A stretch of 64,000 bases of DNA, taken from contig JAFQNG010000077.1 of the NCBI GenBank assembly GCA_017396005.1, positions 1-64,000 on the forward strand, given 5' to 3'. This document shows, piece after piece, positions 54,107 through 61,520 of the stretch. The notes beneath the pieces are model-generated. The model was not told the origin of the DNA, did not search any database, and saw only the letters and a program-made list of their open reading frames with translations. Position numbers and translations under genes: made by a program. How positions within the stretch are numbered: position 1 is the stretch's first letter; each line of letters begins with the position of its first letter. Source of the DNA: Desulfovibrio sp. (GTDB lineage: Bacteria > Desulfobacterota > Desulfovibrionia > Desulfovibrionales > Desulfovibrionaceae).

Positions 54107-55217
54107 GTTTTCCCCCTTTTGTCTTCTGCCGTTGCAGATACCAGCGTACAAAGCCGGGGAAACGGCGCATCTTGTCCATGAACAGGAATTTCACGATCTT
54201 CCTGCCGTGCAGGCAGGGATAATTACGCAGTTCTGCCACGCGCATGGCTTGGCACTCATGGCGCAGGGGCATGTAGAAGTTTTCGTCAAAGACCAGCAGA
54301 TTGCAGAAGTCGTCCACCTTGTCCGCATAGGGCAGGTTCCTTTCAGGCTCGGGTATGATGCCCGGGATGACCCTGTTCATGAAATCTGCGGCAAAGCGCA
54401 CTTCCATTTCCTTGTCGCCCAGATGGGCATTTTCCCGTACCAGAGCAAACTCCAGCGAGGGGCAGGCATCCAGCAGATAGCGACAGTCGCACAGGGCATA
54501 GTACAGACCGCCCAGTGTGGTATGGTCGTGCAGATTCTTGGTAAAATTGGTCAGCACCAGAAAGAACAGGTCTTCATGGCAGGGCAACAGAAAGTCCACG
54601 CCAAAGGCCTTGTGCGCCTTGGCGCGTTCAAAAATGCCTGCCTGCAGGGCAGCCATGTCACGGCCTTCGTCAAAGAGCAGATAGTGCAGATCGACAGCGT
54701 CTTCCTTGTCTGTGTGCATGCCCACAGCATGGGTGGGCTTGCCGTGTATGTGCTGATAGCCCAGGCCTTCGCACAGGCGTACTGCCTCACGTATGGTTCC
54801 CGGCGGCAGCAGGATGTCCGTATCACCCATGGGCCGCGAAAGCTCTGGCCGCAGGGCCTTGATGGCCCCGCCCTTGAAGAGCACGAAGGGTATGCCGGCC
54901 CTGTTCAGGGCCTTGCCTATGCGCGCAAAGTGCGAAAGCGTTCTGGTATTCTGAAAGTGATAGTAGCGCATCAGCCCGCGTACACGCGGCTCGGCATAGC
55001 TGCCCAGCCTGAGCTCAGGGTGCTCGTGCAGCAGGTAGGAGAGCAACAGGCTCTTGTTGCCGCCCAGCACCTCGATATCTGCCTTTTGCAGACAGGCATC
55101 CACATCGGCCTGTACAGGGGCGCGTTTGAAGACCAGGTCAAGCAGGGCCTGATCCTGTTCTGACACATACTGATGGTACAGCCGCTCAATGATGGCAGCC
55201 AGAGAAGAAATAGCCAT
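54096..55217 (-). CDS. Nucleotidyltransferase-family protein (NTP_transf_5 type)
   Basis: A 373-residue protein with the pattern FVLFKGGAIKALRPELSRPM followed by GDTDILL, the Gly-Ser-like and Asp-x-Asp elements of this uncharacterised nucleotidyltransferase family, and DLHYLLFDEGRD as the third acidic position. The family often accompanies PqqD-like and HprK-like genes. It is the first gene of the operon. The start is uncertain: ATG 55217 removes a cysteine-rich stretch that does not look like the family, while ATG 55298 is also open; neither has a good ribosome-binding site. Confidence 0.65.
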   Translation of the reverse strand: MAISSLAAIIERLYHQYVSEQDQALLDLVFKRAPVQADVDACLQKADIEVLGGNKSLLLSYLLHEHPELRLGSYAEPRVRGLMRYYHFQNTRTLSHFARIGKALNRAGIPFVLFKGGAIKALRPELSRPMGDTDILLPPGTIREAVRLCEGLGYQHIHGKPTHAVGMHTDKEDAVDLHYLLFDEGRDMAALQAGIFERAKAHKAFGVDFLLPCHEDLFFLVLTNFTKNLHDHTTLGGLYYALCDCRYLLDACPSLEFALVRENAHLGDKEMEVRFAADFMNRVIPGIIPEPERNLPYADKVDDFCNLLVFDENFYMPLRHECQAMRVAELRNYPCLHGRKIVKFLFMDKMRRFPGFVRWYLQRQKTKGGKHAF

Positions 55218-55333
55218 ATCCCGAGTATCAACCTTTGGGCATTTGCAGCAGGGCACACCTGCTCCGGCGTCTCCTGAAATGACGTTTCTGTATTGCATAC
55301 ATGTTGTGACAGCTTTTACAGAAAATCACTTGC

Positions 55334-55515
55334 TGACAGACGCACTGTCGATGAAAGCTGAATTTTAATTACAAAAATTTATGGTATCTTATCAAAATAA
55401 CTGAACATTTTTACAAGAATCCTTACAAATGAGAGAATAGACTACGGAGGACTATTGCCAAATATCTGTCTCTAAGCTATTGAGTATCAACGTTTCATCG
55501 ACAGTGCGTCTGTCA
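55334..55515. repeat. 23-bp perfect inverted repeats bracketing a 136-bp AT-rich segment
   Basis: The 23 bases at 55334-55356 (beginning TGACAGACGCACTG) recur as their exact reverse complement at 55493-55515. Mismatches start at once on both sides. The enclosed 55357-55492 is AT-rich, has no gene and contains a promoter-like pair on the minus strand (TTGATA, 18 bases, TAATTA) pointing to the cargo operon. The segment lies between that operon and a tyrosine recombinase gene. It could be an invertible promoter switch or a short non-autonomous transposon. The rest of 55218-55563 holds no gene. Confidence 0.75.
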
Positions 55516-55563
55516 ATGAAATCAAAATACGCAAGCTCGTACAGCCTGGTAAGACGGCGGGCA

Positions 55564-56688
55564 TCAATGCAGCCTGCGCTTGTCCCGGGCCTTTATCCTG
55601 GCTTTTTTCAAGCCTTTTTTCTGTTTCCTGCGGCGTGTGCCCCTGTCACCGCGACCTTTCTGTTTTCCTGTCTGGCGCTTTTTCTCCTTTCTGGGCTGTG
55701 GGCAGTGTTCCGTTGGTTCACTGGCAGTCTGCTCTGTGCTCTGTTGTTCTGTGGTCTCTTCCGGTCTGAGGCAGCGGCTCACGGTTTCGGCAGCAGCCAG
55801 CAGCGAGCTTTGATCCAGATGGGCATAGCGCATGGTGGTGCGCGGGTCAGCATGGCCGAGCAGCTGCTGTACCTCATAGAGCGAATGCCGTTCATTGACC
55901 AGAAAACTGGCAAAGGTATGGCGCAGGTCATGGATGCGCACACCTTGCAGGCCCAGGCTCTGGCGTACCCTGTTCCAGTAATAGTAAAGGTCAGAAAGAG
56001 GCCTGGCCGGTGAACGCCCCGGGAAGAGCCAGGGGCTGTCGGATCGGCCCTGCAGATTGCGGATAATGGCTACGGCCTCGTCAGAAAGTGCAATATAGCG
56101 CACCTTGCCTGATTTGGAGAGGGGCACCATGAGCAGGTGCAGGTCAAGGCGCACATACTCCCAGCGGGCTTTCAGGATCTCGTTTTTTCTGGCGCCGGTG
56201 AGCAGAAGCAGGCGCAGGGCATCTGCTGCGGGCTGGTCAGCTGCCTCCAGCACCTGCAAAAGGCGCAGGGCCTGGGCCTTGCTCAGGTGGCGCTCAGGCT
56301 CGGGTGGCGTTCTGAGCGGGCTTACCCCCCTGCAGGGCGAGCTGCCCTGCCGCAGCACGCCCTGCGCCTCTGCCATGGTGCAGATGCTCTTGAAAACCGC
56401 AAGGATGCGGTTGCAGGTGGAAGGGGCCAGCTTTTTGTCTGCCAGACTGCGCTGCCAGGCTGCGACCTCCATACTGCTGATATCAGTCATGTGCCGCCCA
56501 CCAAAAAAAGGCGAAAGGTGCTGCCGGGCAATGCGTTCATCCACCTGCCAGCTGCGCTTGTGCAGCTGATGATAGGGCAGATAGACAGTGGCTACAAAAT
56601 CGTCCAGGCGTGTGCAGCGGCCGGGGCGCGGCACACTGCGGTTTCTGGCAGGTATCGGTTCAGCATGGGCCGGGTGTATAAAGAGCAT
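55564..56688 (-). CDS. int: Tyrosine recombinase (phage-type integrase) with a long basic tail
   Basis: A 374-residue integrase with an N-terminal core-binding SAM-like domain (about 27-115) and a catalytic domain with Arg167 (TGARKNE), His253 and Arg256 (HDLRHTF), His279 (LGHADP) and Tyr288 (TTMRYAHL). After the core, residues 310-374 are an unusual tail of Lys, Arg, Gln and Thr (for example RKEKKRQTGKQKGRGDRGTR) that could bind DNA nonspecifically. The start at 56688 follows GGGGG by four bases. Likely to integrate the prophage; it may also act on the 23-bp inverted repeats just past its 3' end. Confidence 0.85.
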   Translation of the reverse strand: MLFIHPAHAEPIPARNRSVPRPGRCTRLDDFVATVYLPYHQLHKRSWQVDERIARQHLSPFFGGRHMTDISSMEVAAWQRSLADKKLAPSTCNRILAVFKSICTMAEAQGVLRQGSSPCRGVSPLRTPPEPERHLSKAQALRLLQVLEAADQPAADALRLLLLTGARKNEILKARWEYVRLDLHLLMVPLSKSGKVRYIALSDEAVAIIRNLQGRSDSPWLFPGRSPARPLSDLYYYWNRVRQSLGLQGVRIHDLRHTFASFLVNERHSLYEVQQLLGHADPRTTMRYAHLDQSSLLAAAETVSRCLRPEETTEQQSTEQTASEPTEHCPQPRKEKKRQTGKQKGRGDRGTRRRKQKKGLKKARIKARDKRRLH

Positions 56689-56851
56689 GGTTCCCCCTCT
56701 GGTTGGATGGTGTAACGGCATGCGACCGCATGCCGAGCATGCCAGAAAGGGGCTGTGACGTAAGGGTGAAAGAGTTCAGTAACACACTGTCATCTTGCAG
56801 ACAGACGATATATCGTGATTCCGGGCCCTATGCGCTGGCTGTTCCTTCCGG

Positions 56852-57088
56852 CTAGCCCCAGACCACCACCAGGCGTTGCGGCCTGCTGTCTGCTCCGGCG
56901 TTCTGCCGGCTCTGCAAAATGCTGTGCAGTTCCTTGATTTCCTTGACGATATCCATGCCTTTTCCCGAAATCTCAGCTTCATTGAGCGTGCGGATGAGCA
57001 GGTCCAGACGGTTTTCCAGGCTGTGCAGCAGGGCGTCGGGCAGGGCCGGGCCTGCTGCGGCTTTGGCAGTGCGGCGGGTACGGGGCAT
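56852..57088 (-). CDS. Small phage protein, helical
   Basis: A 78-residue protein with a basic start (MPRTRRTAKAAAG) and a helical middle (LLHSLENRLDLLIRTLNEAE, then IVKEIKELHSILQ). AGGAGG stands 4 bases before the ATG. It follows the duplicated end of the holin gene by about 35 bases, so it was originally the next gene after the holin. A small-terminase or packaging-accessory role would fit its place, but there is no motif to show it. 56689-56851 and 57089-57123 carry no gene. Confidence 0.55.
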   Translation of the reverse strand: MPRTRRTAKAAAGPALPDALLHSLENRLDLLIRTLNEAEISGKGMDIVKEIKELHSILQSRQNAGADSRPQRLVVVWG

Positions 57089-57123
57089 GCGGCCTCCTTG
57101 TGGTTACGGGTGCGGGCTGTGCC

Positions 57124-57147
57124 CTCAAAACGCCAGACCCAGCAGGG
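57124..57147. repeat. 24-bp direct repeat, left copy
   Basis: Identical over 24 bases to 58885-58908. On the minus strand it reads as the last codons and stop of the holin gene (encoding LLGLAF and stop). Together the two copies flank the ATPase/TOPRIM cargo like a target-site duplication. A further GGCTGT lies just outside both copies, separated by 3 extra bases here, so the duplicated stretch may be about 33 bases. Confidence 0.8.
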
Positions 57148-57221
57148 GTAACACAGGATTTCATAATTCACGCAACCTTTGAACACAGCGAACGAGGCTT
57201 GGGGCATGAAGCATGGCGGCT

Positions 57222-57437
57222 TCAATTAAAACACGGACTTTTGGCATCCATAAAATCCGTCAGTACAAGAACGGCGACACCCTCTTCAAGGAGGCAGGCA
57301 TAAGAAGCAGCATTTTTTTCTACATTCCCAAAACCGCGCAATACATATCTGTTTCCCGGTCGATGTCCGCAAAACATAATCAGCTTACGCGCCACCGGTA
57401 TTTCAAGGTCTCCCTCGGCAACAATATGTATTTTCAT
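57222..57437 (-). pseudogene. TOPRIM-like partner of the ATPase, truncated
   Basis: A 71-residue start of a TOPRIM-like protein (KIHIVAEGDLEIPVARKLI with the conserved Glu; VLVLTDFMDAKSPC with the Asp-x-Asp-like region) that ends early. Removing one T from the run at the end (CPC-TTTT context) would let it continue for about 20 residues as LIEAAMLHAPSLVRCVQRLR before a stop, so a frameshift is likely. Even then it is cut off by the direct repeat. Families of this kind are about 200 residues. The ATG overlaps the ATPase stop (ATGA). Confidence 0.6.
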
Positions 57438-58552
57438 AATTCAAGCTGGAAAAGTTGTTCAATGTCGTCAGACCAGAGTTCCGGCAATACGGCATCGGCA
57501 GCACTAAGGCCCTGTTCCATCAGCTTTGTTGCCTCGCGGGATGGAGGGGTGACAATTGTACCGTTTTGGGTGGGGGCCAAATGCAGCACTTCTTCCGGTT
57601 GAATACCAACATCTTTGAGCAGGGCATGGGAATGTGTGGAAACCAGCAACTGTCGCATGGTTTTTCCTCGTGTTACCTGTGCAAACATACTGGGCAAACG
57701 GGACACAATTTCTTCATTCAAGGAAAGTTCCGGCTCTTCCAGCAAAAGAGGGCCACCCTTATCCATCAGCATCCAGAGAAGGCCTATCAGACGCAGGGTC
57801 CCATCGGAAAAACTGGCCTCATCCTGAATGGCTCCATTAGGCCGCCAGTGTTGAAATTTTGCCTTGAGGTGAGGTTGCCCACTGCTTTTGTCCATGTCCA
57901 CATTCAACTCGGACAACGAGGGAACCGCAAGCCTGAGCGCTTCATTGATACGCTTGAGGCGGACGATCCGGGTCCTTTGAGACGTATTCCATATTTGTCG
58001 GACAATATCCCGTCCATAGGGATCGTTTTCCACCGGAGCTGCGGAAAACCCCAAGGGGTCCCTCACTACTTGCGGCAAAATATGTCGGTATTCTATACTC
58101 CTGAAAAAATCCGCTATCTCACGAAACTTTTGATTGGCACTTACCTGCTCCAGAGCCGTCTGGGTTTTTCTTTGCGGGTCGCTCAAATCCAGCTCATCAG
58201 GGCGATTCAGTAAAGTTTCTTCATTCTTTTTCACTACTTCTCGTTTTATGGTGACAGTAGCCTTGTCAGTCGTCAGCTCCAGTTCATATTTCCAGATATC
58301 ATCTATAGTAAACATGAGGCGTATATCAGGTTCCTGTCGGGCATACAGGCAGCGCAATCTGCTCATGCCACCACGAGAAGCAACAGCCTTTGCTGCACCA
58401 TATTCCACAACATCCCGCATAAAACGAAATACATCAAGGAAGTTGGATTTACCTGCCGCATTAACGCCAAGCAAAAACATCCTTGAGTTCAAGGAAACAT
58501 CTACATCCTGAAAGTTTTTCCAGTTTTTCAACTGAACCCGTGTTACCTGCAT
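57434..58552 (-). CDS. OLD/AbiL-like AAA (ABC-type) ATPase
   Basis: A 372-residue SMC/ABC-like ATPase with the start VTRVQLKNWKNFQDVDVSLN, Walker A GVNAAGKSNFLDVF (near 30-43), a central coiled region, signature-like SFSDGTLRLIGLLW and Walker B LLLEEPELSLNEE, then STHSHALL. ATPases of this group pair with TOPRIM nucleases in phage defence (OLD, AbiL and PARIS type). Here the partner is truncated. It lies 9 bases after a small cysteine-rich gene, in the cargo between the 24-bp repeats. Confidence 0.8.
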   Translation of the reverse strand: MQVTRVQLKNWKNFQDVDVSLNSRMFLLGVNAAGKSNFLDVFRFMRDVVEYGAAKAVASRGGMSRLRCLYARQEPDIRLMFTIDDIWKYELELTTDKATVTIKREVVKKNEETLLNRPDELDLSDPQRKTQTALEQVSANQKFREIADFFRSIEYRHILPQVVRDPLGFSAAPVENDPYGRDIVRQIWNTSQRTRIVRLKRINEALRLAVPSLSELNVDMDKSSGQPHLKAKFQHWRPNGAIQDEASFSDGTLRLIGLLWMLMDKGGPLLLEEPELSLNEEIVSRLPSMFAQVTRGKTMRQLLVSTHSHALLKDVGIQPEEVLHLAPTQNGTIVTPPSREATKLMEQGLSAADAVLPELWSDDIEQLFQLEL

Positions 58553-58561
58553 ATACTGTCC

Positions 58562-58690
58562 TTATTGCTCACACCTGTCGCAATAACTCTTCAGATCACA
58601 TTTTTTGCAGAATTTGCCGGACCGCTCTGTCACCGCAAACTCTCTGCGTTCCATGCAGCCCGCAAATCTGTCCTCCTCACTAAAGGCCAT
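58562..58690 (-). CDS. 42-residue cysteine-rich protein upstream of the ATPase
   Basis: A short protein (starts MAFSEEDRFAGCMERREFAV, ends FCKKCDLKSYCDRCEQ) with Cys-x2-Cys pairs (KFCKKC and YCDRC) that would form a small zinc knuckle. CGGAGG stands seven bases before ATG 58690. It is the first gene of the cargo operon, 9 bases ahead of the ATPase gene. I do not recognise it; an accessory or sensor for the defence-like pair is a guess from position. Confidence 0.55.
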   Translation of the reverse strand: MAFSEEDRFAGCMERREFAVTERSGKFCKKCDLKSYCDRCEQ

Positions 58691-58884
58691 GCTGCTGCCT
58701 CCGTAGAGACAAGTTAAACGAAAAATAACTGAAAATGAATGAAAATATCTTGTTGAAATATGCAAGAGATACCGGATCGCCTCGTAATTCGGATTGACAT
58801 GGACATATCGAGGAGGCAGCCTTTTCTCCTGCAGAAGTACCGGAAGGCTTCCGTTTGAGAGAAGCGTTCAGATGAACAGGCTGT
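58691..58884 (-). other. Leader region of the ATPase cargo
   Basis: About 190 bases between the holin stop and the small cysteine-rich gene, more AT-rich than the flanking phage genes. A minus-strand TTGCAT near 58755 and AT-rich stretches after it are a possible promoter, without a clear -10. No gene seen. Confidence 0.35.
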
Positions 58885-58908
58885 CTCAAAACGCCAGACC
58901 CAGCAGGG
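58885..58908. repeat. 24-bp direct repeat, right copy (end of the holin gene)
   Basis: Second copy of the repeat at 57124-57147, identical over 24 bases. Here it is the true 3' end of the holin gene including the stop codon. Confidence 0.8.
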
Positions 58909-59176
58909 CCAGAAGCAGGGCTGTGACCTGCTCCAGGGCAGAGGGCGGCAGGTGCTGCCCCCAGGTGGGGAAGAGCAGGGGGATGATAATAAGCCGCCCT
59001 GCCACTTCCCAGACAAAGAGCAGGCTCAGGGTCCAGCCCAGAAAGGAACGCCAGAGCCGCAGACGACTGGGCGGCGCACCGCTGATCTCCTGCTCATTGA
59101 GACGCTGCTGGGCTGTACTGTCGCGGCCTGTGTTTTTCAAAAGACTGTGCAGAACCCTGGCAGGAAGCTTCCACAT
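58886..59176 (-). CDS. Phage holin-like protein
   Basis: A 96-residue protein with a soluble N-terminal third, two hydrophobic segments (about 43-70 and 80-96) and a short hydrophobic end (LLALLGLAF). It follows the endolysin gene with a TGATG overlap, the usual lysis cassette. GGAGG stands seven bases before ATG 59176. It would form membrane lesions that release the endolysin. Its last codons form the 24-bp repeat. Confidence 0.7.
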   Translation of the reverse strand: MWKLPARVLHSLLKNTGRDSTAQQRLNEQEISGAPPSRLRLWRSFLGWTLSLLFVWEVAGRLIIIPLLFPTWGQHLPPSALEQVTALLLALLGLAF

Positions 59177-59859
59177 CACGCTTCCTCCCGTTGCAGCTCA
59201 GCCAGATAGCGGCCCAGAGCCCGTGTGCGGTTGCGCCAGCCCTGCAGAAAAGCCTGCATGGAAGGGCGGCGGGCAGCCAGATCACGGTAAAAGGTCTCGC
59301 GCAGGCGCAGGCTCTGCCGGGCGGCAAAATAGTCCAGACCACTGTCGGCCAGTGCCTTGGCCAGTGTCTGCGTTCCGGGGCCCATGCGGCCATCCTCGCT
59401 GATGGGGCTGTACTCCTCCAGCTCTGCCTCGCCGGTCATGTTCATGGCCCGCTGCAGCTGGCGCACGGCCCGCGGCGCCCCCATGTTCACTGCGCCGTCA
59501 TAGAGGGTCACGGCCAGCGGCAGGGGCAGACGGGCGCAGGCCAGTTTATCCCAGAAATGCTGCCTGAACAGGCGGGCAGCCTGGGCTCTGGTGCAGGCCC
59601 GTATATCATCGGCATCCACATCGCCGTCCATATCAATGTCCAGTCCGGGCCAGCCGCAGTCTCTGCGGTGCTCTGGCGGGCAGGCCGCACAGTCACGAAG
59701 GCTGAGGCAGCATTCCTGCCGGGCCTGTGCTGCCAGCTCTCGCGCCCAGCGCAGGGATATACCGTAGTTGGTCAGACCGCCCGGATCAGCCGGGTGGTCA
59801 GAGAGACCCCCCTCCCATCGGGCAGTAAAGGCATGAGCCAGTTGAAAGGCCTGTGACAT
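59176..59859 (-). CDS. GH108-type endolysin with a cysteine/EF-hand-like insertion
   Basis: A 227-residue N-acetylmuramidase of the glycoside hydrolase 108 type: catalytic Glu16 in WEGGLSDHPADPGGLTNYGI, then FWDKLACARLPLPLAVTLYD and a C-terminal peptidoglycan-binding-like region (EDGRMGPGTQTLAKAL). Between the two, residues about 48-86 hold five cysteines (50, 51, 57, 60, 68) and a perfect EF-hand/dockerin-type loop, DIDMDGDVDADD (74-85). Ordinary members are about 180 residues and lack this. Calcium binding or disulfide control of the enzyme is suggested. GGGAG lies six bases before the ATG. Confidence 0.8.
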   Translation of the reverse strand: MSQAFQLAHAFTARWEGGLSDHPADPGGLTNYGISLRWARELAAQARQECCLSLRDCAACPPEHRRDCGWPGLDIDMDGDVDADDIRACTRAQAARLFRQHFWDKLACARLPLPLAVTLYDGAVNMGAPRAVRQLQRAMNMTGEAELEEYSPISEDGRMGPGTQTLAKALADSGLDYFAARQSLRLRETFYRDLAARRPSMQAFLQGWRNRTRALGRYLAELQREEA

Positions 59860-59947
59860 GTTGCGCTCCCTTGTTGTTTGTGTGGCCGTACAGACAGCCA
59901 TGAGCGCAACATGCCAGAACAGGAGGGTAAGGTAAGACTGAAGGTTT

Positions 59948-60577
59948 TCAGTCCCTGTCCGTTACAGCAGCCTGAGCCAGGGCATCGTTCTGTGCCAGAC
60001 GGCGCAGGGCACGGGCCTGTGGCGGTACAGAGGCCTCCTTTTTCAATATCTGCCAGATGCGGCGGTCACTCAGGGCAAAACGCCGGGCCAGAGCAGCCAC
60101 CGCCGCAGTGCTGCTGACCCCCTGCGCGCAGGAGGCGCTGAAAGCCTCAATGATCTCACGCTGGCGCAGTCTGCCCTGCAGGGCCTCACAGCGCGGTACA
60201 TAGACGCTGGTACCGCCAGAAAAGGCCATGAGCTTCTGCAGGCAGGGGCGGCCCAGGCATCGCCGCAGGGGGTGGTCTGCCGCTGGCATACGCTGGGGCA
60301 CGCGCAGGCTCTGCCCGCCAAAGCTCTGTAACAGCCGCCAGAGATGGCGCATATTGCCAAGAGCCTGATACAGCACCTGTACACTCTCGGGCAGGTGCGG
60401 CATAAGCTCCAGCCACTGACGCTCCTCATGGGCCAGGCGCATGGCCTGCGCCCGGGATGAACGCGCACCTGAAGGCTGTTCACGCCTGGCAGGCCCTGTC
60501 TTGCCAGTGGTGTCGGGCAGTGTGGCAGGCTGTGTGGCAATGGTGGGATCTTCTGATCTGCTGTGTACTTCGCGCAT
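59948..60577 (-). CDS. Mor-like transcription activator
   Basis: A 209-residue protein whose C-terminal half has the Mor/C family pattern: a dimerisation part with KLMAFSGGTSVYVPRCEAL and a helix-turn-helix (about 150-185; AVAALARRFALSDRRIWQIL). The N-terminal 50 residues are a basic, Ser/Thr/Pro-rich extension. Mor-type activators switch on middle or late genes of Mu-like phages. It lies upstream of the lysis genes on the same strand and diverges from the CI-like repressor. Confidence 0.65.
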   Translation of the reverse strand: MREVHSRSEDPTIATQPATLPDTTGKTGPARREQPSGARSSRAQAMRLAHEERQWLELMPHLPESVQVLYQALGNMRHLWRLLQSFGGQSLRVPQRMPAADHPLRRCLGRPCLQKLMAFSGGTSVYVPRCEALQGRLRQREIIEAFSASCAQGVSSTAAVAALARRFALSDRRIWQILKKEASVPPQARALRRLAQNDALAQAAVTDRD

Positions 60578-60616
60578 GGCACCTCACAAAATGTTTACTT
60601 TCTTGCCTTTCTGGTG

Positions 60617-60742
60617 GAAAACTGTTATTTTATTGAAAGAAAACCTGTTATTTTGAACAGTTTACATGTTTTCTTTTGATTTTCAAAAAGAAAAATTGTC
60701 AATTTTTCTGGGGTATTCGCTGTAAGGTATTGTTTTTACAGC
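60617..60742. promoter_or_regulatory. Control region between Mor-like and CI-like genes
   Basis: Two direct copies of CTGTTATTTT (60622-60631 and 60645-60654), each after GAAAA(C), 23 bases apart start to start, in an AT-rich stretch; and an inverted repeat GCTGTAA / TTACAGC (60719-60725 and 60736-60742) just before the repressor's ribosome-binding site. These are good candidates for repressor operators at a divergent promoter. No single promoter is clear enough to name. Confidence 0.5.
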
Positions 60743-60762
60743 ATAAAAAAAGGAGGCCTGTC

Positions 60763-61440
60763 ATGCCTTCCACAGAAAGCCGCGACCTGCAGGAGGGCTT
60801 TGCCAGGCGGCTGCAGGAGCGTCGTGCAGCACTGCGTCTGCGCAAGGCAGAGCTGGCTGCGGCAGTGGGTGTAAGCCTGACTACCATACAGCAGTATGAA
60901 AACGGGCAGATGCCCAGGGGGGAATACGCCGTACGTCTGGCCCGTGTGCTGCACTGCTCGCTGGACTGGCTGCTGGCAGGGCAGGGGCGCCCTGCCGCAT
61001 CGGGCGATACAGCAGAGCAGGGCGGGCTGCTCATGGTACCCATGGTGGAGGCTCGGCTCTCAGCAGGCAGCGGCAGCTTTGAGACCAGCAGCGAAGTGCA
61101 GCGGCATTATGCCTTCCGGCAGGATTTTCTGCGCCGCAAGGGCAGGCCGTCGGCCATGGTGCTTTTGCGTGTTTCGGGCGATAGCATGCAGCCGCGCATA
61201 CTGCATAATGATGTGGTGCTTATTGATCAGAGCCAGAACGAGCCAGTGCCCGGCCGCATCTATGCCGTGGGTGTGGAAGACATGGTGTATCTGAAAATAG
61301 TCAATGCCATGCCCGGCAGGCTCATTCTGAGCAGCTTCAACCCCGAATACCCGCCCATAGAGGCAGATACAGGTGAGCAGATGGCTGACCTGGTGCATAT
61401 CATCGGCCGGGCTGTCTGGGTAGGGCGCGAGCTGGACTAG
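60763..61440 (+). CDS. CI-like S24 repressor
   Basis: A 225-residue protein with an N-terminal Cro/CI helix-turn-helix (about 10-68; LRKAELAAAVGVSLTTIQQY) and a C-terminal S24 peptidase domain with Ser141 (VSGDSMQP) and Lys178 (DMVYLKIV) in the usual spacing, so it should undergo RecA-stimulated self-cleavage. AGGAGG stands six bases before the ATG. It is the likely lysogeny repressor of the prophage, divergent from the Mor-like activator. Confidence 0.85.
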   Translation: MPSTESRDLQEGFARRLQERRAALRLRKAELAAAVGVSLTTIQQYENGQMPRGEYAVRLARVLHCSLDWLLAGQGRPAASGDTAEQGGLLMVPMVEARLSAGSGSFETSSEVQRHYAFRQDFLRRKGRPSAMVLLRVSGDSMQPRILHNDVVLIDQSQNEPVPGRIYAVGVEDMVYLKIVNAMPGRLILSSFNPEYPPIEADTGEQMADLVHIIGRAVWVGRELD

Positions 61441-61520
61441 AGCCTGTGAGCGTCTTGCAAGTTTTGCAAAAGCGGCATATCTCTGTATTCGTTAAGCTCA
61501 TATGCCCATAAGGTCTTGTG

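Noticed and set aside
55480..56013. Plus-strand frame of 177 residues opposite the integrase gene
   Set aside because: Antisense of the basic integrase tail; hydrophobic stretch is a by-product of reading Lys/Arg codons backwards.
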